This document shows positions 24,879 through 34,439 of a stretch of DNA of 61,997 bases, one piece after another. Position 1 is the first letter of the stretch. Each line of letters begins with the position of its first letter. The DNA is from Coriobacteriaceae bacterium AF45-21 (GTDB taxonomy: Bacteria; Actinomycetota; Coriobacteriia; Coriobacteriales; Coriobacteriaceae). The stretch spans positions 1-61,997 of the forward strand of contig JAQCYU010000013.1 in the NCBI GenBank assembly GCA_027682925.1, written 5' to 3'. The notes beneath the pieces are model-generated. The model worked only from the letters and a program-made list of their open reading frames with translations. It was not told the DNA's origin and did no database searches. The position numbers were made by a program, and so were the translations under genes.

Positions 24879-27878
24879 ATGGTAAACGATTTGAGCAGTA
24901 TAGACGACCTCGAGCTGATGCCGTTAGGCGGAGGCTATATGGTGCGACGCGAACGCTTGATGAATGAGCTTATCGCCAAGGGCCGAAAGGCCGGCATCGT
25001 GGTTCTTTATGCGCCCGACGGGTTTGGGAAGACCTCGGTGCTGCTGCAGTACACCCATGAGGTTAAATGCGACCCGACGCGAGGCCCCGTGCGGATTATC
25101 GAGGCCGATCGCGCCACCGGGCGCGAGGTGTTTATGCAGCTCGAGGTGGTTACCGAAGAACTCAAAGACAAACCGCACTCCCTTATCGCGATTGATAATG
25201 TGCCAAACCTCGATCAGCACGATACCGAAGACCTCATCGACAGGATTCGCGGCCTGCGCGCTATGGGGGTAGGGGTCTTTATCTCCTGCCGTCCTTCAAA
25301 TCGTCAGCTGATTCACGGGCTGGGCGATTCGGTTAAGATCAATGCGCAGATGCTCAAGGTGCATGCCTATGAGTATTCGGCGTGGGCATCGGCGTTTTCG
25401 ATCAGCACATCGCTCGACTTTTATCAGCTCACGCAGGGCGTGCCCGAGCTCGTTTCGGCATTGCAGACGGGCCTGTATGGCCAAGGCGACGTAGCCGGTC
25501 TGCTCGAAAACGAGATTGTCAACGTATATGGCGCGGCACTTGTCGATCTGGCTTCGCTCGACAATAATGCGCTGTTTTGCGTGGCATGTCTCATGGTTTT
25601 GATGGGCGAGGGCAATATCTCAGAACTCGAGGCTTGCGGGGTGAGGCTGTCGATGGTCGACCAGTCCTACTTTGTACGCGACTACCCGATCTTTGGCTTG
25701 GATCCCGCCGAGCGGAGTTTTACGTGTCTGGGCACGGAGGATAACGGACGCTTGCGCTTGCGCAAGTTGGTGGCCGAGGTTCGCCCCGAACTTGTTCCGA
25801 GGGCGGCCCGGATTTTGCTTAAGGCGGGTAGATGCGATGCGGCGATGGGCCTGGCGGACGCCTTTTTGGACCGTGAGGCGGTCCTTGAACTTGCTGGGCA
25901 GTATGGGGTCGATCTGGCTCTGACGGGGCACGGGGCCGATATCTGCCGAGCAGCGCTGGGCACGATCGATGCCGACGATCCGGCTCCAGAGCCCACGCCT
26001 GCCGAGGCGCTCGGCGTATATCTGGCAGCGGTCAGCGTGTCCAACACAAAGCTCGCCCGCTATATGGCATCGGTCATCGAGCGCGAGGGCGAACGGGCGG
26101 CCTGCGAAATAGACCCTGTTTCATGGAGGGTGGCCCAGACACTGACGGCTGTTTGCTATGGGGACAACGGGCTTGGGCTCCCTACGAACCTGGCCGTGCC
26201 AGAAATCGAGACATCCCATACCGCACTCGATATGTTGTCTGCGCATATCGAGGTCAAGCGCTGCCTGACCGAACGGGGAGATGACGGCGGCGTTCTACAG
26301 CAGCTCAAAACGAGCAAGGCCTACGACTGCGAGCTCGACATCGCGGGGATTGTTATACGGGCCGATAGCATGCTGGTGGAGCTCTTTGACGGGTCGTTTG
26401 CGGGAACCGACGAGCGCGACGACGAGATGACGGTGATGCGGGAGGCGCTCGACGTATGTGGGCTTAAGGCGATGGCTATCTGGGTGCGCATGGTGTTGGC
26501 GGCACGGCGGCTCCTTTCCGGCTTGCCGGTAACCGACGACGCGGCGTTCAACGAGCTCGATCGTTTTGCCGTGCGCATGCGCGACAACCAGATTCAGCTG
26601 TTTGGCCTGTTGCTAGAAGGCTGGCAGTCGCTGGCAGAGGGACGGCCGGTTAATGCAAAGTTCCGTGCGGTCCAAGTGCTCAAACTTGCCGAGGAGTCGA
26701 TTGCGTACATGCGCGATAACGCATTGCTGCTGGAGCGCGCGGCGTATCTGCGTAACACCTCGATGGTTTCGGTGCGTGAGGAAGCGGAGTTGCTCGATAT
26801 AAGCCAGACGCAGGTTGGTGGAGCGGAGGCCTGGATGGTGGCGCTGCATTTGGCCTGTGCGGGCCGAGACAGCGATCTTGCGGCCTGGATGTCCATGAAT
26901 CGTGCGGGGATTCTGGAGCCATCGTATCGGCTCTTTGCGCGCCTTGCCATGCATTGTCTGGGCGAGCCGGCGACCAGGATTCGCAAGAAGCTTCCCGTGC
27001 GCGAGCTGTCGCGGTACTCGCTGCGCGACGATTTGGAAGGGGAGGGCGAGCGCCTGTTCCAGGCCGGCGAGGTTGAAGCCGTTGATACCATCGACCATAT
27101 CGAGATTCGCATGTTTGGTGCGTTTCGCGCCGAGCGCGACGGGTTTCCCATCACGGACAAAATGTGGCGCCGCAAGAAGGCGGCGACACTTGCCGAGCGG
27201 CTTGCACTGGGCATGGATGCGCTCGTCGATCGTGAGACGCTGGCCATGGAGCTGTGGCCCCATGCCGAGTTCAATAGCGCCCGCAATAACCTGTACTCGA
27301 CGATATCGCGCTTGCGGTCGGCTTTGGGGCCGACGCCAGACGGCAAGTCGTGTGTGCTCATCCAAAACGAGTGCATCGGACTCAACGGCGACTACGTCAA
27401 GACCGATGTACGGCTGTTTGACCAGATAAGCCGCGAGGTTTTGGGAAATCGCACGGGTGCGCGCGGGCCCCATCTAGTTGAGCTGTGCCTTAAGATTGAG
27501 CAGCTTTATGCCGGACCGCTGTATGTTCCCAATGGCTGTAATCCCACCTACTTTTTGCGCATGCGACGCATTATGCAGTCAAAGTACATCGATTGCATGA
27601 TTAGGGGAGCAAATGCCGCTCTAGAAGAAAACGATCTGCAATCGGCGATTTGGCTGGCGGAGTCGGGGCTTCGACAGGAAACGGCGCGTGAGGATATGGT
27701 GCGCTGCGCCATGCGCGTCTACAGTGCGGCGGGGCGGCGGCGCGATATCGTCGAGCTATACAGTGGGCATATGCACCATCTGAGGGAGCAGGTCAATGGC
27801 GTGCCCGAGCCCGAGACGCGGCGCCTATACGAGCGCTTGGTGGAGGGGCGGCTCAATCGCGTGCTGGTCGAGCGATAA
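24879..27878 (+). CDS. Large NTPase-TPR-winged-helix-BTAD transcriptional regulator
   Basis: The 999-residue protein starts with a STAND-like NTPase whose P-loop is VVLYAPDGFGKTSVLLQYT (about residues 42-60) and has a Walker-B-like HSLIAIDNV near 110. A long helical repeat region follows. From about residue 742 there is an OmpR-type winged helix (IEIRMFGAFRAER, LAMELWPHAEFNSARNNLYS) and then a bacterial transcriptional activator domain. This resembles MalT/SARP-like regulators. The start at 24879 is supported by GAGGAGCGG. The target genes and ligand are unknown; no partner gene is adjacent. Confidence 0.85.
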   Translation: MVNDLSSIDDLELMPLGGGYMVRRERLMNELIAKGRKAGIVVLYAPDGFGKTSVLLQYTHEVKCDPTRGPVRIIEADRATGREVFMQLEVVTEELKDKPHSLIAIDNVPNLDQHDTEDLIDRIRGLRAMGVGVFISCRPSNRQLIHGLGDSVKINAQMLKVHAYEYSAWASAFSISTSLDFYQLTQGVPELVSALQTGLYGQGDVAGLLENEIVNVYGAALVDLASLDNNALFCVACLMVLMGEGNISELEACGVRLSMVDQSYFVRDYPIFGLDPAERSFTCLGTEDNGRLRLRKLVAEVRPELVPRAARILLKAGRCDAAMGLADAFLDREAVLELAGQYGVDLALTGHGADICRAALGTIDADDPAPEPTPAEALGVYLAAVSVSNTKLARYMASVIEREGERAACEIDPVSWRVAQTLTAVCYGDNGLGLPTNLAVPEIETSHTALDMLSAHIEVKRCLTERGDDGGVLQQLKTSKAYDCELDIAGIVIRADSMLVELFDGSFAGTDERDDEMTVMREALDVCGLKAMAIWVRMVLAARRLLSGLPVTDDAAFNELDRFAVRMRDNQIQLFGLLLEGWQSLAEGRPVNAKFRAVQVLKLAEESIAYMRDNALLLERAAYLRNTSMVSVREEAELLDISQTQVGGAEAWMVALHLACAGRDSDLAAWMSMNRAGILEPSYRLFARLAMHCLGEPATRIRKKLPVRELSRYSLRDDLEGEGERLFQAGEVEAVDTIDHIEIRMFGAFRAERDGFPITDKMWRRKKAATLAERLALGMDALVDRETLAMELWPHAEFNSARNNLYSTISRLRSALGPTPDGKSCVLIQNECIGLNGDYVKTDVRLFDQISREVLGNRTGARGPHLVELCLKIEQLYAGPLYVPNGCNPTYFLRMRRIMQSKYIDCMIRGANAALEENDLQSAIWLAESGLRQETAREDMVRCAMRVYSAAGRRRDIVELYSGHMHHLREQVNGVPEPETRRLYERLVEGRLNRVLVER

Positions 27879-27881
27879 AAA

Positions 27882-27910
27882 ACGGGCGCCCGAAGTACTT
27901 GGGCACCCGT
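27882..27910. terminator. Bidirectional terminator
   Basis: ACGGGCGCCC pairs with GGGCACCCGT (one mismatch) across nine bases between convergent genes. An A-run precedes it on the plus strand, which gives a T-run for minus-strand transcripts from yhbY. Confidence 0.75.
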
Positions 27911-27947
27911 AAGCTTGCTATGTGTTGGCTCGCCGGATCATTGGCTC

Positions 27948-28247
27948 TTAGACGAGCTTGATCTTCTCGATGTCCTTGCGCGAGGACTCGCGATACAGCG
28001 AGAACTTGCGACCGATGACCTGGACGACCTCGGCGTGGCAACGCTCAGCGAGCTCTTCGGCGGCTTCGCGGGTGGAAAGGCTGGAGCCATCGAGCACGGA
28101 GCACTTAACGAGCTCGTGCTTCTCCAGGTAGGCGACCGTCTGCTCGACGGTGCCCTCGTTGACATCGGACTTACCGATGATGATGGCGGGGTTGAGGTGA
28201 TGGGCCATGCTGCGAAGCTGCTTGACCTGGGCTCCTGTCAGTGCCAT
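27948..28247 (-). CDS. yhbY: YhbY-family CRM-domain RNA-binding protein
   Basis: The 99-residue protein is one CRM domain: MALTGAQVKQLRSMAHHLNP, the KH-like loop IIIGKSDVNEG, and a C-terminal VVQVIGRKFSLYRES. YhbY proteins associate with pre-50S ribosomal particles. Length and motif order match the family exactly. It stands alone with its own terminator at 27882. Confidence 0.93.
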   Translation of the reverse strand: MALTGAQVKQLRSMAHHLNPAIIIGKSDVNEGTVEQTVAYLEKHELVKCSVLDGSSLSTREAAEELAERCHAEVVQVIGRKFSLYRESSRKDIEKIKLV

Positions 28248-28406
28248 GGGTTCTCGCTTTCTATGTATGGGGGCGCCCCGCGACGGGGCCTTAATCTACG
28301 TGAGCTGTCCCACGATAGCGCAGGAACGGCGCGGTGTGGGGCGCGTTTGCCCAGTTCAAAAAGAATGCGGATGCCGAGTGGGTGGGCGGTGCGGGCTGCG
28401 AACAGG

Positions 28407-29294
28407 CTATGAGCTGGGCGCAGAGATTGGCTCCCATGCAATAAATGCCCAACGGACCTTGCGGACGTGGTCGAGCATGTAGCGTCCCTGCGGCACACCC
28501 TTGGAGCCCGGCTCACCGGCATAGGGGTTCTCGATCATGTGCTGGGCGATGTAATCGCGCAGGCGGTCGATCTTATCCTCGTTGCCATGTTCGAGCATAC
28601 GGGAAAAATCCGCCACACCTGCCTCAAGGCTATCGAAGGTGTCGCGTCGAGGCGATTCAAAGTATGTAACCTGCGGCAGGGCACCCATCTGAATGAGGAT
28701 ATTAAAAGCATACACAAAGCCATTACTGCAGGTAACCGAGGCACCGATGGCGTTCATCAGGTGCAGATCATAGCGCGGGCTGGAGTTAGCGACCATCGTG
28801 ACAGCACAACGCCGACGAGCCGTTCGATCAAGCTTGGCAAGCGCACCTTTTAGATTGGTCGTCGTAACCGACCGACTGGCAAAGGCAACATCCACCGCTT
28901 TTGCGACCGGTCCAACCAAATCCCAATCATCATCCCAAGCAAGCTCAAGCGGCGTAATGCGATCCTCGAGCCCATAGTACTCAATACCAGCATCAAGCGT
29001 GCCCAACATGGCAGGGGAAAAGTCAGCAGCAATCACAGGATGTCCGCCTTGCGCAAGCGGAATAGCAATCGACCCAGCCCCACACCCCATATCAAGCACG
29101 GATTCACCAGGCTTTAACGCCAACAGCTTCATAAAGTCCCGGGCATACGGAGCAGTCTCAAGCGGCCGAAAATGCCGAGCCCTTTTATCCCACTCAAAAG
29201 AATCATCAGCCCGTCGCCGATCAGCTTGCAGACGCATCCATTCGCCATTCCAATCAGCAGAAAGCAGCTCAGATTGAATTACACCATCAGCCAC
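28407..29294 (-). CDS. Class I SAM-dependent methyltransferase
   Basis: The 295-residue protein has the SAM-binding motif I SVLDMGCGAGSIAIPLA (about residues 65-82), an acidic motif II (VIAADFSP) and a later motif near VDVAFASRSV. The start is GTG 29294 behind GAGGGGG. The second half (CSNGFVYAFNILIQMGALPQV) is of a kind found with corrinoid or uncharacterised methyltransferases, but the substrate cannot be assigned. Its 5' end has lower GC than its neighbours. Confidence 0.85.
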   Translation of the reverse strand: MADGVIQSELLSADWNGEWMRLQADRRRADDSFEWDKRARHFRPLETAPYARDFMKLLALKPGESVLDMGCGAGSIAIPLAQGGHPVIAADFSPAMLGTLDAGIEYYGLEDRITPLELAWDDDWDLVGPVAKAVDVAFASRSVTTTNLKGALAKLDRTARRRCAVTMVANSSPRYDLHLMNAIGASVTCSNGFVYAFNILIQMGALPQVTYFESPRRDTFDSLEAGVADFSRMLEHGNEDKIDRLRDYIAQHMIENPYAGEPGSKGVPQGRYMLDHVRKVRWAFIAWEPISAPSS

Positions 29295-29461
29295 GGGCCA
29301 TCCCCCTCACAACAAAAAAGCGACTCCTCCCAAAAGAAGAGCCGCAACCAGCATATATCAGAAAAAGAACCGTTCCAACGCCAAACCGCCGCACCAGCCA
29401 AGTGGTGCAGGAGCGAAGCAACTGCAATCGGGATAGAACCCAACTGAGGTCCCGTTGTGCG
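29295..29461 (-). other. Intergenic stretch with hydrophobic reading-frame fragments
   Basis: On the minus strand, two overlapping frames encode hydrophobic pieces, LGSIPIAVASLLHHLAGAAV and GVGTVLFLIYAGCGSSF, which would join into a membrane protein if one base were missing. No good start or ribosome site is visible, so I do not call a gene. It may be a decayed or error-split small membrane protein. Confidence 0.3.
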
Positions 29462-29595
29462 GGAGCCCCGGGGAGGGCAAATATATAAGGTCGATCGCGA
29501 GTTCCGCACGAGCCGGAGAGCACTTAATGTGCTCTCCGTGCGAGTCAGGACTGTCCGAGCAGGCGACCTTATATATTTGCCCTCCCCGGGGCTCC
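29462..29595 (-). repeat. Structured palindromic element B: 32-bp perfect stem, conserved loop
   Basis: 29462-29493 is exactly complementary to 29564-29595. Read on the minus strand, the 70-base loop holds CGGACAGTCCTGACTC, an inner hairpin GGAGAGCAC/GTGCTCTCC (29515-29537) and CTCGTGCGGAACTC, as in element A at 8124-8259. The stem is unrelated and AT-rich in its middle (AAATATATAA). It starts 17 bases after the stop codon of the UPF0210 gene. Confidence 0.9.
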
Positions 29596-29612
29596 TCGCC
29601 AGTCCCCCTCAG

Positions 29613-30976
29613 CTAGTTCTTGAGCGAGTTCAGCGGCGCCGGGAAGCGTCCGCCACGGTGGGCAAGCACGGTGCCGGCGTTGGGGTTCACCGGCATGATG
29701 GGCGCACGGCCAAACAGGCCGCCGTACTCGACGCAGTCGCCCACGCCCTTGCCGATAGCGGGAATCACGCGGACGGCCGTGGTCTTGTTGTTGATAACGC
29801 CGATGGCCATCTCGTCGGCGATGATGCCGGCGATGGTCTCGACCGGAGTGTCGCCGGGGATGGCGATCATGTCCAGGCCGACGGAGCACACACAGGTCAT
29901 GGCCTCGAGCTTCTCGAGCGAAAGCGCGCCGGCTTCGACGGCGGCGATCATGCCGGCGTCCTCGGACACGGGGATAAAGGCGCCGGAGAGACCGCCCACG
30001 CTGGAGCTGGCCATGACGCCGCCCTTCTTGACGGCATCGTTGAGCATGGCGAGCGCGCAGGTCGTACCGGGGCCACCGCAGGTGCCCACGCCGATGATCT
30101 CGAGGATGCGGGCAACGGAGTCGCCAATGGCAGGCGTGGGAGCCAGTGACAGGTCGACAATGCCCTTCTCGACACCCAGACGATGGGCGGCCTCGCGGCT
30201 CATGAGCTCGCCGGCGCGGGTGATCTTAAAGGCGGTCTGCTTGATCTTCTCGGCGACTTCCATCATCGATGCGGAATCGGGCAGCGTCTCCAGGCTGCGG
30301 CCATAACGCCGGGGCCCGAGACGCCAACGTTGATGACGGCGTCGGCCTCGCCACCGCCGTGGACGGCGCCCGCCATAAACGGGGAGTCCTCGACCATGTT
30401 GGCAAAGCAGACAAACTTGGAGGCGCCAACGGAATCCTGGTCGGCCGTGAGTTTAGCGGCATCGATGATGGTCTGGGCGGCCATAAGCACGGCGTCCATG
30501 TTGATGCCGGCACGCAGGCTGGCGACGTTGACGCTGGAGCAGACGCGGCTGGTGGTGGCGAGCGCCTGGGGGATGGACTGGATGACGCGGCGGTCGGCGT
30601 CGCCGATGCCCTTTTGGACGAGCGCGGAGAAGCCGCCCAGGTAGTCGATGCCGAGCGTCTCTGCCGCGCGGTCGAGGGCGTGCGCGATGGGGGTGAGGTC
30701 CTCATCCTTGCAGCATGCGGCAATCTGCGCCACCGGGGTGACGGAAACGCGCTTGTTGACGATGGGGATACCGTACTCGCGCTCGAGGTTCTCGGCGGTC
30801 TCGACCAGGTGCTCGGCCGTGTGCGTCACGTGGTCGTAGATCTTCGTGCACATGCGGTCGAGGTTCTCGTCACCGCAACCCATGAGCGAAACACCCATGG
30901 TGATGGTCCTGATGTCGAGGTTCTGCTCCTCAACCATGCCGCGGGTTTCCGCGATTTCTGCGGGCGTGATCGCCAT
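29613..30976 (-). CDS. UPF0210/DUF711 (PFL-fold) family protein (apparent frameshift)
   Basis: This conserved protein of about 454 residues has the glycine-rich family blocks [56 protein letters not shown] and [16 protein letters not shown]. Structures of the family resemble pyruvate formate-lyase-like barrels, but no reaction is established. AGGAGCG precedes ATG 30976. The frame slips near 30303: restoring one C in GTTATGGCCGCAGC joins [18 protein letters not shown]. In many genomes an ACT-domain protein (UPF0237) precedes it; none is seen here. Confidence 0.9.
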
Positions 30977-31021
30977 CCTTGCGCTCCTATCTGCCAAAAC
31001 GAGCATAGTCCCCTCTATTCT

Positions 31022-31059
31022 AACGTGCCGCACGTGCCAAGTGGCGCATGCGGCACGTT
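31022..31059. repeat. Palindrome between UPF0210 gene and metH
   Basis: AACGTGCCGCA pairs with TGCGGCACGTT with CGTGCCAAGTGGCGCA inside, and part of the loop can also pair (GTGCC/GGCGC). It lies between the metH stop codon and the UPF0210 start codon on the same strand, so it may end the met operon. TTTTGGTG follows on the plus strand. Confidence 0.6.
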
Positions 31060-31084
31060 TTGGTGCGGGGTTGTTTCCGTTGTG

Positions 31085-33641
31085 TTACCGTCCAAAGACC
31101 TCTTCGGCGATACGGGCGCTTTCGGCGGCATCCTTGGCGTAGTAGTCTGCGCCGATCTGCTTGGCGTATTCGGGGGTGAGCACGGCGCCGCCCACGATAA
31201 TCTTGACGCCCGGGACCTCGGCATGAAGCAGCTTGATGGTCTCCTCCATGGCGACGACCGTGGTGGTCATAAGCGCCGAGAGGCCGACGAGCTTAATGTC
31301 GCGCTCCTTGACGGTTTTGAGCACCTCCTGCGGATCGACGTCGCGGCCAAGGTCAAAGACGGTATAGCCGTAGTTATCGAGCAGCATCTTGACGATGTTC
31401 TTACCGATGTCGTGGATGTCGCCCTTGACGGTGGCCACGCAGATCTTACCCTTGTCGGCAATCTCGCCGGCGGGCATCAGGCGTTTGATGGTATCGAAGC
31501 CACGCGCGCGGCCTCGGCCGAGGCCATAAGCTGCGGCAAGAAGAACTTGCCCTGGTCAAAGAGGACGCCGACCTCGTCGAGGGCGGGGATAAAGTGATTG
31601 TTGATGAGGTCCATGGCGTCGTGGTCTGCCAGCAGACGCTCGGTCTCGGCAGCGATCTCGCCTTTGCGGCCCGAGACGACCATGCGACGAATCGGGTCGT
31701 CGTTGCCGTCGGTGCCGGCGGTGCCCGCGGCGGGCGCGGCATCACTCGATGCGGCCTGAGCCGCTGCCGGGTTTGCGGCGATCTTATACGGATCGGTCCA
31801 GCCGGCGTAGCGCTCGATGTATCCGGTCGAGCCTCATCCTCAACGCTCAGGACGCGATAGCTGTAGACGGTATCTATAAAGCGCTTGGAGCCCGGGTTCA
31901 TGATGGGGGCATCGAGACCTGCGCCAAAAGCGGCGGCCAAAAAGACAGAGCCCAGCAGCGGGCGAGCGGGCAGGCCAAAGCTGATGTTCGATACGCCGAG
32001 CGCGCATTTGACGCCCAGACGCTCCTTGCACAGGGACATGGCGCGCAGGATCTGCTCGGCCTGGCGTTGATTGGTCGAGGCGGTCATGACCAGGCAGTCG
32101 ATGAGGATGCGGTCCGGGCCGATGCCGTAGCGGGCGGCCTCGGCCACGATGCGCTCGGCGATGGCGAAGCGGGCCTCGGCGGTATCGGGGATGCCGCCTT
32201 CGTCGAGCGTAAGGCCGACAACGTTGGTGCCGTAGTGGGCGACCAGCGGAAAGATCTCATCCATGATCTGCTGCTTGCCGTTAACCGAGTTGATGATGGG
32301 CTTGCCGGCGTAGCGGCGCACGGCGGCCTCGACGGCTGCGGGGTCGGTGGAGTCGATCTGCAACGGCAGCAGCGTGGAGCCCTGGAGCTGTTCGGTCGCC
32401 TGTTGGATGATCTTGACCTCGTCGATCTCGGGCAGGCCCACGTTAACGTCCAAGATGTCGGCGCCCTGTTCCTGCTGGCTGATGCCCTGGCTCACGACGT
32501 AGTCCAGGTCGCCGTCGCGCAGGGCCTGCTGCAGGCGCTTTTTGCCGGTGGGGTTGATGCGCTCGCCTATGACGGCGATCTTGTGGCCGTCGCAGGGAAG
32601 GTCCACAACCGTCTGGGCGCTCGTGACCGACATGCTGGGCTTGCGGTGGCGCGGCCTGGGCGTGTGGTTGTCGATAAGCGTGCGCAGGGCCGCCATGTGC
32701 GCCGGCGTGGTGCCGCAGCAGCCGCCCACGACGCTCACGCCGTCGGCGATCATGCCGGCGACGGCCTCGGCGTATTCGGGGGCTTGGATATCAAAGACGG
32801 TGTTGCCGTCGTCGTCCACATGGGGGAGTCCCGCGTTGGCCTGCACCATAACGGGCTTGTCGGTAACGGTGAGCATACGTGCGGCGAGTCCCCGGAGCTC
32901 AGCCGGTCCTTGGCTGCAGTTGATGCCCAAAACGTCGGCGCCGATAGCGTCGAGCGTGATGGCGGCGACCTCGGGGCTCGTGCCCAGGAAGGTGCGCCCG
33001 TCTTCCTCAAAGGTCATGGTGGCAAAGACGGGCAGGTCGGAGTTCTCGCGGCAGGCGAGGACTGCCGCCTTGATCTCGGCAAGGTCGGTCATAGTCTCGA
33101 TAATAAAGAGGTCCACACCCGCGGCGACGCCTGCGCGCACTTCCTCGGCAAAGAGGTCATAGGCCTCGTCGAAGCTGAGGGTACCCAAGGGGCGAAGCAA
33201 CGCGCCGATGGGGCCGATGTCACCGGCGACGTAGCGGGCGCCGGCCTCGCGGGCACAGGCGACGGCCGCGGCAAAGACGTTTGCCACGGTGGCGGCACCG
33301 TCGAGCTTGTGGGCGTTGGCGCCAAAGGTGTTGGCGGTGATCACGTCGCAGCCAGCCTCGACGTACTGGTGCTGAATATCGGTAATGACCTGGGGCTCCT
33401 CAAAGTTGAGCAGCTCGGGCAGGGCGCCGGCCTTCATGCCGGCAGCCTGCAGCATGGTGCCCATCCCGCCGTCGAACAGCAGATGCCCCGTGCCCTCGAT
33501 GGCGGCGCGCAGGCGATCGTCCTTAATGCGAAGGTCGTCGATCGTGCGCGTCTTGTACGTGGCACCGTTGCGACGTGCGGCATCAACGGGTGCCGCCAAT
33601 GCAGTGCCGTCAGAATCATGAGTGATAAGCGGAGTAAACAT
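31085..33641 (-). CDS. metH: Cobalamin-dependent methionine synthase, core domains (two apparent frameshifts)
   Basis: MetH transfers the methyl group of methyltetrahydrofolate to homocysteine through cob(I)alamin. Domains in order are homocysteine-binding (LLFDGGMGTML; zinc ligands in GINCSQG and VGGCCGTTP), pterin-binding (IGERINPTGKK, DILDVNVGLPEID), helical cap, and cobalamin-binding with the base-off motif GDIHDIGKN. The usual C-terminal activation domain is absent; it is encoded by the upstream gene. The frame slips near 31832 (EDEA-STGYIERYAGW) and near 31487 (AARV-GFDTIKRLMP); each is cured by one added base. The corrected length is about 852 residues. GGAG precedes ATG 33641. Confidence 0.92.
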
Positions 33642-33650
33642 CGGGGGCTC

Positions 33651-34439
33651 CTAATGGCTGGAATAGCAGGTGGTGTGGGCGGCGCGGAAGCGACAGCTCT
33701 CGCGCATGCGGCAGATATTGCAGGTGGGGCGGGTCTGGGCGTCGTGGACTTCGCCGTCGAACAGGCCGATCACCGCGGTCACGCTTTTGGTGGGCATAAG
33801 CAGACTGGTGGGCGTGACGGTAAGCCCGATGAGCCGCGTGGCGTTGAGCGCATTGACGATCGAGCGCTGGGCCGAGAGCGGGCAGTCGCCGTAGCCGGGA
33901 CTAAAGCGCCAGTTGCCGGCGAGCCCATGAACGGCGGCGTCCGTCTTGACCTGCTGGTCCATTTGCTCGACGGCGGCTTCCACGTAAGCGGAGCACGCGG
34001 CGTCGAGCACGGCGCCCTCCAGGGGATGTTGGGCTCCCGTGATGCGCAGGCGACGCTCGGCGTCCATGCCGAGGGTGCATGCTATGAGCGCGGCAAAGCG
34101 GGCATCTTTGAGATGTCGATAGATATCGCGGCCTCGCAGCTCAACGTTGGTGCCAACCAGACGGATGCTGGGCTCTCCCTGCTCGTCCACGCTCGTGGCA
34201 TCGATGGCAAATACGCGGCGCACGCCACGGGGCTCAATGTCCAGTTCCAGACGCTCGACCACAAGCTCAATACGTCGTGACAGTTCGGGCTCAATCTGCT
34301 GGCCGCCGTAACCCAGATACCGCAGCATCTCGGCACGGTCGACACGGGGATGGTGCGCAGCATCGACACGGTAAAGCGCCGGCGACGCAAGGTCGGTCGG
34401 CACCTCGACAGTGGTTGTATCGATGTGCGGTTTTTCCAT
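33651..34439 (-). CDS. Stand-alone methionine synthase activation-domain protein
   Basis: This protein of about 262 residues begins MEKPHIDTTTVEVP at ATG 34439, sharing one base with the metF stop codon (TAATG). It resembles the MetH reactivation domain: DRAEMLRYLGYGGQ, a central LIACTLGMDAERRLR, and GNWRFSPGYGDCPLSAQRSI. The C-terminus is Cys-rich (TCNICRMRESCRF, TCYSSH), a pattern able to bind a metal or Fe-S cluster. It probably reactivates the neighbouring domain-lacking MetH. Gene order metF, this gene, metH supports that. Confidence 0.88.
   Translation of the reverse strand: MEKPHIDTTTVEVPTDLASPALYRVDAAHHPRVDRAEMLRYLGYGGQQIEPELSRRIELVVERLELDIEPRGVRRVFAIDATSVDEQGEPSIRLVGTNVELRGRDIYRHLKDARFAALIACTLGMDAERRLRITGAQHPLEGAVLDAACSAYVEAAVEQMDQQVKTDAAVHGLAGNWRFSPGYGDCPLSAQRSIVNALNATRLIGLTVTPTSLLMPTKSVTAVIGLFDGEVHDAQTRPTCNICRMRESCRFRAAHTTCYSSH

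Noticed and set aside
31085..33641. metH as a pseudogene
   Set aside because: Both frame slips are cured by one base each in short runs, all catalytic motifs are intact, and the same error type occurs in near-essential genes of the window.
31749..34280. 843-codon plus-strand frame across metH
   Set aside because: It mirrors the minus-strand metH codon pattern and has no recognisable domain; the metH domains on the other strand explain the region.
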